Part shown: positions 6,705 to 14,141 of the stretch, in pieces | Position numbering within the stretch: the first letter of the stretch is position 1 | How the letters are laid out: the number at the start of each line of letters is the position of its first letter | Assembly: GCA_021621525.1 (NCBI GenBank) | Contig: JAJVUU010000045.1 | Coordinates: 1 to 15,024, forward strand | Direction of reading: 5' to 3' | Source of the DNA: Caryophanales bacterium | Lineage (GTDB): Bacteria; Bacillota_I; Bacilli_A; RFN20; CAG-288 | Length of the DNA: 15,024 nt | The notes under the pieces: model-generated | What the model was told of the DNA's origin: nothing | The model's database searches: none | The model's input: the letters and a program-made list of their open reading frames with translations, nothing else | Position numbers and translations under genes: made by a program

Positions 6705-8255
6705 ATGATTCAACATCCAAAATGGCTGGATACAGCCTGTTTCTATGAAGTCTATCCCCAGTCCTTCTTCGACAGCAACAATGACGGTGTCGGGGATATC
6801 AATGGTATCGCAGAAAAACTTGACTATATCAAGGATCTAGGCTTTGATGCCCTTTGGATAAATCCTATTTATCTTTCTCCCTTCTATGATGCCGGTTATG
6901 ACGTGACCGATTTCAAGAAGGTAGCCCCGAGATACGGAACCAACCAGGACCTCTATAACCTTTTCAAGCTTGCTCACAAGAAGGATATGCATGTCCTTCT
7001 CGACCTCGTCCCCGGCCATACGGCAATCGACTGTCCATGGTTTGAGAAATCATGCAAAGCAAAGAAGAACGCCTATACGGACAGGTATATCTGGACAGAC
7101 AACGTATGGACTTCACCCAAGGACTTACCGGTGCTGAGAGGCTTCTCTGAGCGCGATGGCAGTGTCGTGACCAACTTCTTCAGCATCCAGCCCGCCCTGA
7201 ATTATGGTTTTGCCGACCCAAAGGAACCCTACGAACAGAAGATTGAGGACGAAGGCCCTCAAAGCACCATCAAGGCGATGATCGACATCATCCTCTTCTG
7301 GCTCAGGAAAGGATGCGACGGATTCCGCTGCGATATGGCCGGATGGCTCGTCAAGCACGATATCGACCAGGAAGGTACTGTCCGTGTCTGGAAGCAAATC
7401 ATCAATACCGTAAAGCAGGATTTCCCGGAAAGTGCCTTCGTCAGTGAATGGAACAACCCAGAGAAATCCCTCAAGGCTGGTTTTGACATGGACTTCCTCC
7501 TTCAGGATGAGTTCAATCCATACAATTCCGTCCTGGCAAGGACAGACAAGCCTTATTTCCGCTTTGACGAAGAAAAGAAGGATGCCAAAATCTTCTTCGA
7601 ACATTTCAAGGATGTTCTCTCTGTCGCAAAGGATGAAAACAAATTTGTCTCTCTGATCAGCGGAAACCATGACACCAAGAGAATTTCCTCTTGGCTGTCC
7701 ATGGAAGAACTCAAGTTCTATTATGCCTTCATGTTTACCTCGCCTAACGTTCCCTTCTTATATTATGGAGATGAAATCGGCATGAAGTTCGAAGAAAACC
7801 TCCAAAGCGTGGAAGGCGGATATAAGAGGACCGGCACAAGAAGTCCGATGCAGTGGGACAGCAATAGAAACGCAGGCTTCTCCACCACCCAGAAGAAGCT
7901 CTACATCCCCATCAATCCTGACAGACAGGGAATCAGCGTCGAAGAGGAAAAGAAGGATGACGACTCCCTTTATCACTTCCTCAAATCCCTTCTTGCCTTC
8001 AAACGAGAGCATCATGCCTTGGATAATGATGCCGACTACGAACTCATCAAAACAACGGGCTATTCACCGCTTGTCTATACCAGGGCCAAGGACGGAGAGA
8101 AGCTTCTTATCGCCATCAACGTCAGCAACCGGAAGTATTCCATCTCCTACAATGGTTTCAAAGGAAACACCCTCTTCTATAAAGGGGATGCAGGACTGGA
8201 TACCCAGAAAGCAAGAATCCGTCTGGCACCCCATTCCCTGATCATCATCGAATGA
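6705..8255 (+). CDS. GH13 alpha-glucosidase/amylase, cytoplasmic
   Basis: 516-residue glycoside hydrolase family 13 enzyme acting on alpha-glucosidic bonds. Visible marks are the Ca-type loop DSNNDGVGDING (23-34), region I DLVPGH (100-105), region II GFRCD with nucleophile Asp210, region III SEW with acid/base Glu248, region IV GNHD with Asp323, TRSPMQWD (378-385), and a C-terminal beta domain. The Ca-type loop and PMQWD resemble oligo-1,6-glucosidases and trehalose-forming enzymes more than secreted amylases. No signal peptide is present, so substrates would be imported short maltodextrins or isomalto-oligosaccharides. Region I has Gly104 where most of the family has Asn. An AGGAGGT site overlaps the TAG of the upstream gene. 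It is last in the operon. Exact specificity is open. Confidence 0.92.
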   Translation: MIQHPKWLDTACFYEVYPQSFFDSNNDGVGDINGIAEKLDYIKDLGFDALWINPIYLSPFYDAGYDVTDFKKVAPRYGTNQDLYNLFKLAHKKDMHVLLDLVPGHTAIDCPWFEKSCKAKKNAYTDRYIWTDNVWTSPKDLPVLRGFSERDGSVVTNFFSIQPALNYGFADPKEPYEQKIEDEGPQSTIKAMIDIILFWLRKGCDGFRCDMAGWLVKHDIDQEGTVRVWKQIINTVKQDFPESAFVSEWNNPEKSLKAGFDMDFLLQDEFNPYNSVLARTDKPYFRFDEEKKDAKIFFEHFKDVLSVAKDENKFVSLISGNHDTKRISSWLSMEELKFYYAFMFTSPNVPFLYYGDEIGMKFEENLQSVEGGYKRTGTRSPMQWDSNRNAGFSTTQKKLYIPINPDRQGISVEEEKKDDDSLYHFLKSLLAFKREHHALDNDADYELIKTTGYSPLVYTRAKDGEKLLIAINVSNRKYSISYNGFKGNTLFYKGDAGLDTQKARIRLAPHSLIIIE

Positions 8256-8258
8256 CCT

Positions 8259-8282
8259 AAGCTCCTTCGGGAGCTTTTTTTT
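8259..8282 (+). terminator. Rho-independent terminator of the fmt operon
   Basis: AAGCTCC (8259-8265) and GGAGCTT (8270-8276) form a perfect stem capped by a TTCG tetraloop and followed by TTTTTT (8277-8282). It starts three bases after the stop of the GH13 gene. Confidence 0.95.
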
Positions 8283-8286
8283 CTGC

Positions 8287-8317
8287 AAAAAAAAGCTACC
8301 CCCGAAGAGAGGGTAGC
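8287..8317 (-). terminator. Rho-independent terminator of the aldolase gene
   Basis: Read leftward, GCTACCC (8317-8311) pairs with GGGTAGC (8301-8295) around a 9-base loop and is followed by eight Ts (8294-8287). It starts 11 bases after the aldolase stop codon and sits back to back with the terminator of the convergent operon. Confidence 0.93.
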
Positions 8318-8328
8318 CGTGAAACGAT

Positions 8329-9213
8329 TTAGTAATTGGCCTTGCCTTCGGAACCGAAGAGCTTGATCTTCTCTTCGACCTTGGCGCAGATTGCTTCATA
8401 GCCAGGCTTGAGAAGCTTTCTAGGGTCATAGCCCTTGTCCTTGTTGTCACCAGTCGGATCAGCCTTGCCGGCAGCACAATACTTGATGGTGGCAGCGGCA
8501 AAGACAAGCTGGCAGTCGGTGTTGACGTTGATCTTGGAGATACCATCGTGGATGGCATGGACGATCTGGTCATCCGGGATGCCGGTTCCGCCATGAAGGA
8601 CGAGCGGAATGTTGTTGGTAGCATTGTTGATCTTCTCAAGGGCATCGAAATGAAGTCCCTTCCAGTTGGCCGGATAGATGCCGTGGATGTTTCCGATACC
8701 GGCAGCAAGGAAGTCGACACCGAGGTCGACGATCTTTCTGCATTCTTCCGGATCGGCGACTTCACCGTCAGCGGTGATGCCATCCTCAGTTCCGCCGATG
8801 GAACCGACTTCGGCTTCGATGGAAAGTCCTTTATCGTGAGCCAATGCGACAAGTTCCTTGGTCTTGGCGACGTTCTCATCGAACGGGAGGCTGGAACCAT
8901 CGAACATGATGGAAGAATAGCCGGCAGCGACACAGGCCTTGGCGGCATCATAGTTTCCGTGATCAAGATGGAGAGCGACCGGAACGGTGATTCCTAAGCT
9001 TTCATCGAGAGCTTTGACCATGGCAGCGACAACCTTGTATCCGCCCATGTACTTGGCAGCACCCATACTGGTGGCGATGATGACAGGGGCATTGAGCTTC
9101 TGAGCAGTCAGAAGGATGGCCTTGGACCATTCCAGGTTGTTGGTGTTGAAGTGACCGACGGCATAGTGTCCGGCTTTGGCAGCGCGGAGCATTCTTGTAG
9201 CATTGACAATCAT
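8329..9213 (-). CDS. fba: Class II fructose-1,6-bisphosphate aldolase
   Basis: 294-residue zinc-dependent aldolase that cleaves fructose 1,6-bisphosphate into glyceraldehyde 3-phosphate and dihydroxyacetone phosphate in glycolysis. Zinc ligands and the catalytic acid are visible: LHLDHG (81-86, Asp84 and His85), His177 in GIGNIHGIY, and His207 in LVLHGGTGIP. SIEAEVGSIGGTEDG (131-145) and ISKINVNTD (225-233) are the conserved phosphate and active-site loops. Length fits FbaA-type class IIB enzymes. Tagatose-bisphosphate aldolases are close relatives and cannot be fully excluded, but the solitary gene without sugar-specific neighbours favours the glycolytic role. A GAGG site lies about ten bases before the ATG. 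The 157-base upstream gap holds a candidate promoter and operator-like repeats. Confidence 0.95.
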   Translation of the reverse strand: MIVNATRMLRAAKAGHYAVGHFNTNNLEWSKAILLTAQKLNAPVIIATSMGAAKYMGGYKVVAAMVKALDESLGITVPVALHLDHGNYDAAKACVAAGYSSIMFDGSSLPFDENVAKTKELVALAHDKGLSIEAEVGSIGGTEDGITADGEVADPEECRKIVDLGVDFLAAGIGNIHGIYPANWKGLHFDALEKINNATNNIPLVLHGGTGIPDDQIVHAIHDGISKINVNTDCQLVFAAATIKYCAAGKADPTGDNKDKGYDPRKLLKPGYEAICAKVEEKIKLFGSEGKANY

Positions 9214-9283
9214 GAATTTATATCCTCACTTTCAATTCAGGAATATTTTAGTTAGTCTTTGTCTGAGTTTCAACGCTTTTGTA

Positions 9284-9302
9284 TCGAAATGGTTCATTTC
9301 GA
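9284..9302. promoter_or_regulatory. Perfect palindrome in the fba leader
   Basis: TCGAAATG (9284-9291) and CATTTCGA (9295-9302) are exact reverse complements around GTT. The site lies between the candidate fba -10 and the start codon, about 70 bases before the ATG, so it could be a repressor operator just downstream of the transcription start or a small leader hairpin. It does not match the catabolite-control (cre) consensus. Confidence 0.45.
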
Positions 9303-9312
9303 CGATATAATT

Positions 9313-9341
9313 ATCATAGTGTGCACGTTTTGCACGTTTTG
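9313..9341 (-). promoter_or_regulatory. Candidate fba promoter with tandem 9-base repeats
   Basis: On the minus strand TATGAT (9318-9313) is a good -10, but the matching -35 position (CAAAAC, 9341-9336) is poor. The spacer and -35 are made of two head-to-tail copies of GCACGTTTT (plus strand, 9323-9331 and 9332-9340), which also form the 5-base inverted repeat GTGCA/TGCAC (9321-9325 and 9331-9335). A weak -35 covered by repeats suggests a promoter controlled by a bound regulator. The regulator is unknown. Confidence 0.4.
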
Positions 9342-9370
9342 AGTGCCTTATTGTTTGGCAAATATGCTTT

Positions 9371-10750
9371 TCAGGAATGCTTTGCAAGCGTTTCCCTGAT
9401 GAACTTTACGGCATCTCCGTCCTTGGTGTCGTCAAATTCGACGAAATACCCTCTTCCCTCCACATAGCGGATGGTAAGAATCTGCTCCTTATAGCGGATT
9501 CTCCATTTGATTTTCTTCTGAATCGGGCCGATGAGGAAGCCGGCACTGGCAAAGTCCTGAAGGCAGCTGACTTCATCCTTCCATACCTTTCCAAATTCGC
9601 CCTCTTTGATGAGCACGTTGATGGGACGGATGATTTTTCCATCCTTTCTCACCTTCGGGATGCCTTTATGGACAAGGCTTGAAGGAATATAAGTTCTTCC
9701 TTCATCAAAGGAATAGGCACGAAGCCTCAGGATGTTGTCCGATGGATTCTCTTCGTTCGGCGCCATGAAGAAGGTATCTCTTTCATAGATGATCCGGTCA
9801 ATCTTCGAATGTCTAAGAATATGGTCGATGGCCTCCTTGGAATTGGTGTGGACTTCCATCTTGGTCGTATAGAGGTCGCCATACTTCTTTTCCAGGAAGG
9901 ACATGTCATTGATATAGACGACGTCGGCATTCTCCCTGCTCGGAAGAATGGTGGATATGTAGCTTGGGATGATAAACCTGAAATAGAGGGATGTCGTAAA
10001 TGTCGATCCTGCACTGGTGGCCTTGGCATCGCGGATGATTCTTCTTAAAAACAGCGTCTTTGGATTTCCGTCGATGAAATTGGTAATGATCCTGTCTCGG
10101 TCAAACATGGATATGAGGGCAGAATTCAAAGCATAGATTCCTTCAAGGATGATGACGTCATAATCTTTCCCCTTGAGGGTGACACCGCTCGGGATTCGTT
10201 CGGAGACGATTTTGGAATACTCCTTCTTCTCGACGGATTCACCTCTCAGAAGAGCTTTGACATCCTCTGCGGCAAGGTTCATGTCATAGACCGTCGGCTC
10301 GTCGAAATTGAGAACCTTCCATTCGCTATGAAGGGCCTGGAGGAATTTTTCCAGCGTATCCTTGTCCGGGAAGTAGTCTTTGATGGCAGGACGGATGAGA
10401 TTCAAGGTATTCTCATCATATTTCTTGGAGAACGGAATCTTGATGATGATATCCTTGATGATCTTTATGATTTCGTCAAGATGCGTCAGGGAGCCATTGA
10501 AATAATGAAGGTTGACCTTGTTTGGAATGATACCGCTGAGTCCATGGTTATAGGAATCCAAGGAGATGATACAGGCATGGTGGGAATACTTTTCGAGAGT
10601 TCTCGAAAGCAATCTTGCGCAATAGGATTTTCCGCTTGACGATGCACCGGCGATGAAGACCACGGCCTTCTTTTCCTTTTCAAGCGTCTCCTCGATCAGG
10701 TCGATGTTTGCACTCGCCCATTTGTCCGGATGATGAAACGAATATGACAT
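9371..10750 (-). CDS. Uridine kinase-like P-loop protein with C-terminal CYTH-like domain
   Basis: 459-residue protein in two parts. Residues 25-300 resemble the uridine kinase/phosphoribulokinase family: Walker A GASSSGKS (35-42), IISLDSYN (61-68), FDEPTVYDM (149-157), DVIILEGIYALN (198-209) and an Arg-rich lid-like segment (FLRRIIRDAKAT, 234-245). Residues about 315-455 look like a CYTH/triphosphate-tunnel domain, with paired basic and acidic residues expected to line a tunnel: ILRLRAY (340-346), KEGEF (382-386), KWRIRY (415-420) and GRGYFVEFDD (432-441). The usual N-terminal ExExK is not clear; YERD (322-325) is the nearest match. An AGGAGG site precedes the ATG. It is last in the operon after the CvpA-like gene. 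Substrate and activity are unknown; ordinary uridine kinases are only about 210 residues. The CYTH assignment rests on motif pattern. Confidence 0.8.
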   Translation of the reverse strand: MSYSFHHPDKWASANIDLIEETLEKEKKAVVFIAGASSSGKSYCARLLSRTLEKYSHHACIISLDSYNHGLSGIIPNKVNLHYFNGSLTHLDEIIKIIKDIIIKIPFSKKYDENTLNLIRPAIKDYFPDKDTLEKFLQALHSEWKVLNFDEPTVYDMNLAAEDVKALLRGESVEKKEYSKIVSERIPSGVTLKGKDYDVIILEGIYALNSALISMFDRDRIITNFIDGNPKTLFLRRIIRDAKATSAGSTFTTSLYFRFIIPSYISTILPSRENADVVYINDMSFLEKKYGDLYTTKMEVHTNSKEAIDHILRHSKIDRIIYERDTFFMAPNEENPSDNILRLRAYSFDEGRTYIPSSLVHKGIPKVRKDGKIIRPINVLIKEGEFGKVWKDEVSCLQDFASAGFLIGPIQKKIKWRIRYKEQILTIRYVEGRGYFVEFDDTKDGDAVKFIRETLAKHS

Positions 10751-10763
10751 AATGACCTCCTAA

Positions 10764-11504
10764 CTAAGCCTTCAAGGCAATCCAGTCGAAGATGCCAGAA
10801 GCCGTCTTATAGAACATCCTGCCTATGGAGAACGCGTTCCCATCCGACAGTTTCAGTTGGACATCAAGCCAGTCCTGAAGAGCCGTGTTATCAAATTTCA
10901 CCATGAGGGAAGAGACCAGCGAGAGCACCATCATGACGGCGATGATGAGAATGCAGGTCTTGAAGAGCATCCTGACGATGCCGCATATCCTTCCGACCAG
11001 GCTTCTTCCGTTTTCACCAAAGAGGCCGTTGTTGCTCCAAAGAGGGGAGAAGATGACACGGATGAGAACATACACAGCTACGGCAAGGACAAGGTAAGTG
11101 ACACCGATCAGAGTCCAGGAAGCAAAGGAACTTGCCAAGGCATCTCCGACCGTTCCGGTAAAGTCCGTGGCATGGGACGTGAAGATTCCCTGAAATATCT
11201 TGAAGATGTGGATTTCACTTAGGGCAGTGGACATCTGCGTATTGCGTAACGTAAGATCAGTCGATGAAATACTGGTCACAAAAGCTTCGCTTTTAGGAAG
11301 GATATTGACATATCCGCTTTGAATAAGCGAACCAAGGTTGGTCTTTTCAAGAAGGGCGACAAGAGGGGCGCCGGCAAGATATGCCACAAGAAAGGCGCAT
11401 TCCGAGGCAAACGTCCCAAGCCTTTTTTTCGAAAAGCCTGCAAAGAAGCCGAAGACGACACCAGCCACCAACAGTATGGTGATTACCAAATCGATGGTGC
11501 TCAT
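10764..11504 (-). CDS. CvpA-family membrane protein
   Basis: 246-residue integral membrane protein of the CvpA (colicin V production) family, PF02674, whose cellular role is poorly defined. The opening DLVITILLVAGVVFGFFAGFSKK (residues 5-27) is the family hallmark: a first helix running into a Gly-Phe-rich turn and basic residues. Further hydrophobic segments lie near 32-54, 130-152 and 176-203. The loop between the second and third segments (about 55-128) is longer than in short CvpA proteins and is probably extracytoplasmic. Its ATG overlaps the TGA of the DJ-1 gene by one base, and the kinase-CYTH gene starts 13 bases after its stop, so the three genes are one operon. Confidence 0.8.
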   Translation of the reverse strand: MSTIDLVITILLVAGVVFGFFAGFSKKRLGTFASECAFLVAYLAGAPLVALLEKTNLGSLIQSGYVNILPKSEAFVTSISSTDLTLRNTQMSTALSEIHIFKIFQGIFTSHATDFTGTVGDALASSFASWTLIGVTYLVLAVAVYVLIRVIFSPLWSNNGLFGENGRSLVGRICGIVRMLFKTCILIIAVMMVLSLVSSLMVKFDNTALQDWLDVQLKLSDGNAFSIGRMFYKTASGIFDWIALKA

Positions 11505-12037
11505 CAGTAATAGATTGACTCCTTGACTTTCTTTTCGGTCTCTTCGCCCAAGAGGACCTTGACGATGTCAAAGGCAAAATCGATGACAGCTGCTGCACTT
11601 CTTCCGGTGATGATGTTGCCGTCGACGACGGAATATCGATCGACATAGGTTCCGCCGAAATCCTCGTCCATGCTGGTAAAGCAGGTATATTTCCTGTTCT
11701 TGAGCAGTCCGAGATGGCCAAGGATGGTAGGTCCGGCACAGATGGCAGCGATATATTTTCCTTTGCCATAGAAGTCGAGAATCATCCTGAGAAAAGCAGG
11801 GTTCTTCTCTTCGGCGACGTATTCCGGTCCGCCGGGAATCACGAGCATGCCATATTCGTCAAAGTCAACGTTCCTCCAGTCGACAAGGTCTGAGATATTG
11901 ACACCATACCTTCCTTTGGCCCTGTCAGCATCGATGCAGGCAAAGGTGACATCCAGTCCAGCCCTGCGGAGAATCGCAAGGGTTCCAACGGCTTCGATGT
12001 CCTCAAACCCATCCGTGACAATCATTAGTATTTTCAT
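11504..12037 (-). CDS. DJ-1/PfpI family protein
   Basis: 177-residue protein of the DJ-1/ThiJ/PfpI superfamily. Numbered from the chosen start, the nucleophile-elbow cysteine is Cys100 in AAICAGPTILG and the conserved acidic partner is Glu12 in DGFEDIEA. VIPGG and the DGNIITGRS strand near the C-terminus match the YajL/DJ-1 branch. Members protect against oxidative or carbonyl stress, but their exact reaction is disputed. The ATG at 12037 is preferred to the upstream in-frame ATG at 12055: AAGGAGG (12052-12046) sits eight bases before it and would otherwise lie inside the coding sequence. First gene of the leftward operon. Confidence 0.9.
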   Translation of the reverse strand: MKILMIVTDGFEDIEAVGTLAILRRAGLDVTFACIDADRAKGRYGVNISDLVDWRNVDFDEYGMLVIPGGPEYVAEEKNPAFLRMILDFYGKGKYIAAICAGPTILGHLGLLKNRKYTCFTSMDEDFGGTYVDRYSVVDGNIITGRSAAAVIDFAFDIVKVLLGEETEKKVKESIYY

Positions 12038-12069
12038 GATGATGACCTCCTTCACATACGAGAAAAATA

Positions 12070-12098
12070 TTTTCTTGCGTGCTATTATTTTATATAAT
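12070..12098 (+). promoter_or_regulatory. Candidate promoter of the aguA operon
   Basis: A perfect TATAAT (12093-12098) lies 17 bases after a weak -35, TTTTCT (12070-12075), about 26 bases before the aguA ATG. The -10 region also carries an inverted repeat, TATTAT (12083-12088) and ATAATA (12094-12099), so the same AT-rich block may supply a -10 for the divergent DJ-1 operon. The gap between the two start codons is only 87 bases. Confidence 0.5.
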
Positions 12099-12124
12099 AA
12101 CGAAGGTAAAAATAAAGGTAAATT

Positions 12125-13270
12125 ATGAACTCTATTTTAAAAGACATGCAAGACATTTCCGGTTACGTTTTTCCTTTCGAGGGCGAAAGGCACCTGACAA
12201 GCATCGTCATCGTCCCTTATCGTGAAGACACATGGAGGGAAGGTGCCATATATGCGATTGACAACTACCTTGAGGTTGTCAAGGCCATCGCCCGATTCGA
12301 GATGGTCACCGTCATCATCGATCCTCGCATCGACGAAAAGATCGTCGCCCGTTTTGAAATGAAGAACACGCATATCCTGCGTCTGAAATATGATGACGCA
12401 TGGGCAAGGGACACGCTGCCCGTATTTCTTGAAAACAAAGAAAAGAAGTCTCTCGTCGGCGTCGATTTCGGCTTCAACAGCTGGGGCGGAGACTTTGACG
12501 GGCTGTATTCTCCCTATGATGACGACAACGCCTTGGGAAAATATACGCTCCTGGAACTGATGATACACCGTCATGCAAAGAAAGACTTCATCCTGGAAGG
12601 CGGAAGCATCCACACGGATGGAATGGGAACGCTCTTGACCACGGAAGAATGCCTTCTTTCCAAGGGAAGGAATCCTTCCTTGAGCAAGGAACAGATTGAA
12701 GAAGAACTCAAAAAGAGCCTGAATGTAGAGAAGGTTCTTTGGCTTCCCTATGGCATCTATGAAGATGAGACCGACGGACATGTAGACAACATCTGCTGCT
12801 TCTTAGCTCCTGGTGTCGTCCTTCTTGCCGAAACAGACGATGAAAACGATCCGCAGTACGAGAGAAGCAAAAAAGACAGGGAATACCTTGAAAGCGTGAC
12901 GGATGCAAAAGGGAATCCTCTGGAGATCGTTTCCATGCCCTTGCCAAAGGTCCAAAGGCTGACACGAGAAGAGGCTCAAGGCGTCAAAGCCGAACCTCAT
13001 GCCATCCAGAGGCAGGAAGGAAGAAGGCTTGCGGCAAGCTATGTCAACTTCTATATGGGAAAAGACTTTATCATCCTTCCTCAGTTCCATGACGAAGCCG
13101 ATGGCATCGCCATCAAAATCCTCGATGAATTTTATAAAGGAACGAAAACCATCGTCCCTGTCTATTCCAGGGAAATCCTCCTGGGTGGAGGAAACATCCA
13201 TTGCATCACCAAGCAGGTTCCGTTCATGGAACCCGGATATGACATCGAGTCGAAAGAAGGAGACAAATGA
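12125..13270 (+). CDS. aguA: Agmatine deiminase
   Basis: 381-residue enzyme of the guanidino-group-modifying superfamily that hydrolyses agmatine to N-carbamoylputrescine and ammonia. Active-site marks are all present: YDDAWARDTLP (89-99), ILEGGSIHTDGMGTLLTTEECLL (residues 156-178) with Glu158, DETDGHVDN with His219, and LGGGNIHC with the nucleophile Cys360. Length matches the family. The N-terminus lacks the usual WxxH-type opening, replaced by GYVFPFEGERHLTSIVIVPY, so it belongs to a divergent branch. Peptidylarginine deiminase-type relatives share the fold, but the next gene acts on the product, which settles the role. The ribosome site is weak (AAAGGT). Its TGA overlaps the next ATG. Confidence 0.95.
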   Translation: MNSILKDMQDISGYVFPFEGERHLTSIVIVPYREDTWREGAIYAIDNYLEVVKAIARFEMVTVIIDPRIDEKIVARFEMKNTHILRLKYDDAWARDTLPVFLENKEKKSLVGVDFGFNSWGGDFDGLYSPYDDDNALGKYTLLELMIHRHAKKDFILEGGSIHTDGMGTLLTTEECLLSKGRNPSLSKEQIEEELKKSLNVEKVLWLPYGIYEDETDGHVDNICCFLAPGVVLLAETDDENDPQYERSKKDREYLESVTDAKGNPLEIVSMPLPKVQRLTREEAQGVKAEPHAIQRQEGRRLAASYVNFYMGKDFIILPQFHDEADGIAIKILDEFYKGTKTIVPVYSREILLGGGNIHCITKQVPFMEPGYDIESKEGDK

Positions 13271-14139
13271 TGAAGGTAACATTATCTGCCACTCAGATGG
13301 CCTGCAGCAGGGATTACGACGAAAACATCAGGAATGCCACAAGGCTCATTACCATCGCCAAGAAGAAAGGGGCCGATGTCGTCTTGCTCCAGGAACTTTT
13401 CCAGCGCAACTACTTCTGCCAGATTGAAGACTATGAACGTTTTTCCTTTGCCGAGGAATATGAGCATTCCAAGACTTTGGAATATTTTTCCAACCTTGCC
13501 AAGGAGAAGGAAGTCGTTCTTCCGATATCCTTCTTTGAAAAGGCTGGCAATTGCTATTTCAACACCATCTGTGTCATCGACAAGGATGGAAAGAGGCTTG
13601 GAAGATATCGCAAGACCCACATCCCTACGGGGGAATGCTACGAAGAAAAGTTCTATTTCACGCCAGGGGATACGGGCTACAAGGTTTTTCCCACCAAAGC
13701 TGGGAAACTTGGCATCGGCATCTGCTGGGATCAGTGGTTTTTGGAAAGCGGTAGGATTCTTGCCTTGAAGGGAGCCCAATACCTGATGTTTCCGACAGCC
13801 ATCGGAAGCGAACCAACCCTTCCCATCGATTCCATGCAGCACTGGCGCAATGCGATGATAGGTCAGAGTGCCTTGAATATCATGCCTCTTGTTGCTTCCA
13901 ACCGCATCGGAACGGAAAAAGAAGAACATTCCAGCATGACGTTCTATGGCTCTTCCTTCATCACTGATGAAACCGGAAGCATCGTCGAAAGTGCCTCAAG
14001 GGACAAAGAGGAAGTCCTCACCCATACCTTCGATCTGGATAAGACTGACATGGCCAGAAGAGACTGGGGAATCTTCCGCGACAGAAGGCCGGAGATGTAT
14101 GCAGACATCTTGAAAAATGATGCCGCAGAGGAAAAATAG
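13270..14139 (+). CDS. aguB: N-carbamoylputrescine amidase
   Basis: 289-residue nitrilase-superfamily amidase that converts N-carbamoylputrescine to putrescine, CO2 and ammonia. The Glu-Lys-Cys triad is visible as Glu42 (LLQELFQ), Lys115 (YRKTHIPTGE) and Cys152 (GICWDQWF). MQHWRNAMIGQSALN and SFITDETG are typical of the AguB branch. Two ATGs follow each other at 13267 and 13270. The second is chosen because AAGGAG (13257-13262) is seven bases from it and only four from the first; the products differ by one Met. Coupled to aguA by stop/start overlap, it completes the agmatine-to-putrescine route. Confidence 0.95.
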   Translation: MKVTLSATQMACSRDYDENIRNATRLITIAKKKGADVVLLQELFQRNYFCQIEDYERFSFAEEYEHSKTLEYFSNLAKEKEVVLPISFFEKAGNCYFNTICVIDKDGKRLGRYRKTHIPTGECYEEKFYFTPGDTGYKVFPTKAGKLGIGICWDQWFLESGRILALKGAQYLMFPTAIGSEPTLPIDSMQHWRNAMIGQSALNIMPLVASNRIGTEKEEHSSMTFYGSSFITDETGSIVESASRDKEEVLTHTFDLDKTDMARRDWGIFRDRRPEMYADILKNDAAEEK

Positions 14140-14141
14140 CC

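Noticed and set aside
8064..8966. 300-codon minus-strand ORF spanning two convergent genes
   Set aside because: It crosses both strong terminators, is Ser/Pro/Arg-rich shadow sequence, and overlaps two certain genes in other frames.
9323..9340. Tandem 9-base repeat as a CRISPR or minisatellite remnant
   Set aside because: Only two copies exist with no spacers, and the position over a promoter favours a regulatory reading.
9276..9341. Catabolite repression (cre) site upstream of fba
   Set aside because: Neither the palindrome nor the tandem repeats align with the cre consensus without breaking the central CG spacing.
12038..12055. Upstream in-frame ATG for the DJ-1 gene
   Set aside because: It would place the AAGGAGG ribosome site inside the coding sequence; the ATG at 12037 is correctly spaced.
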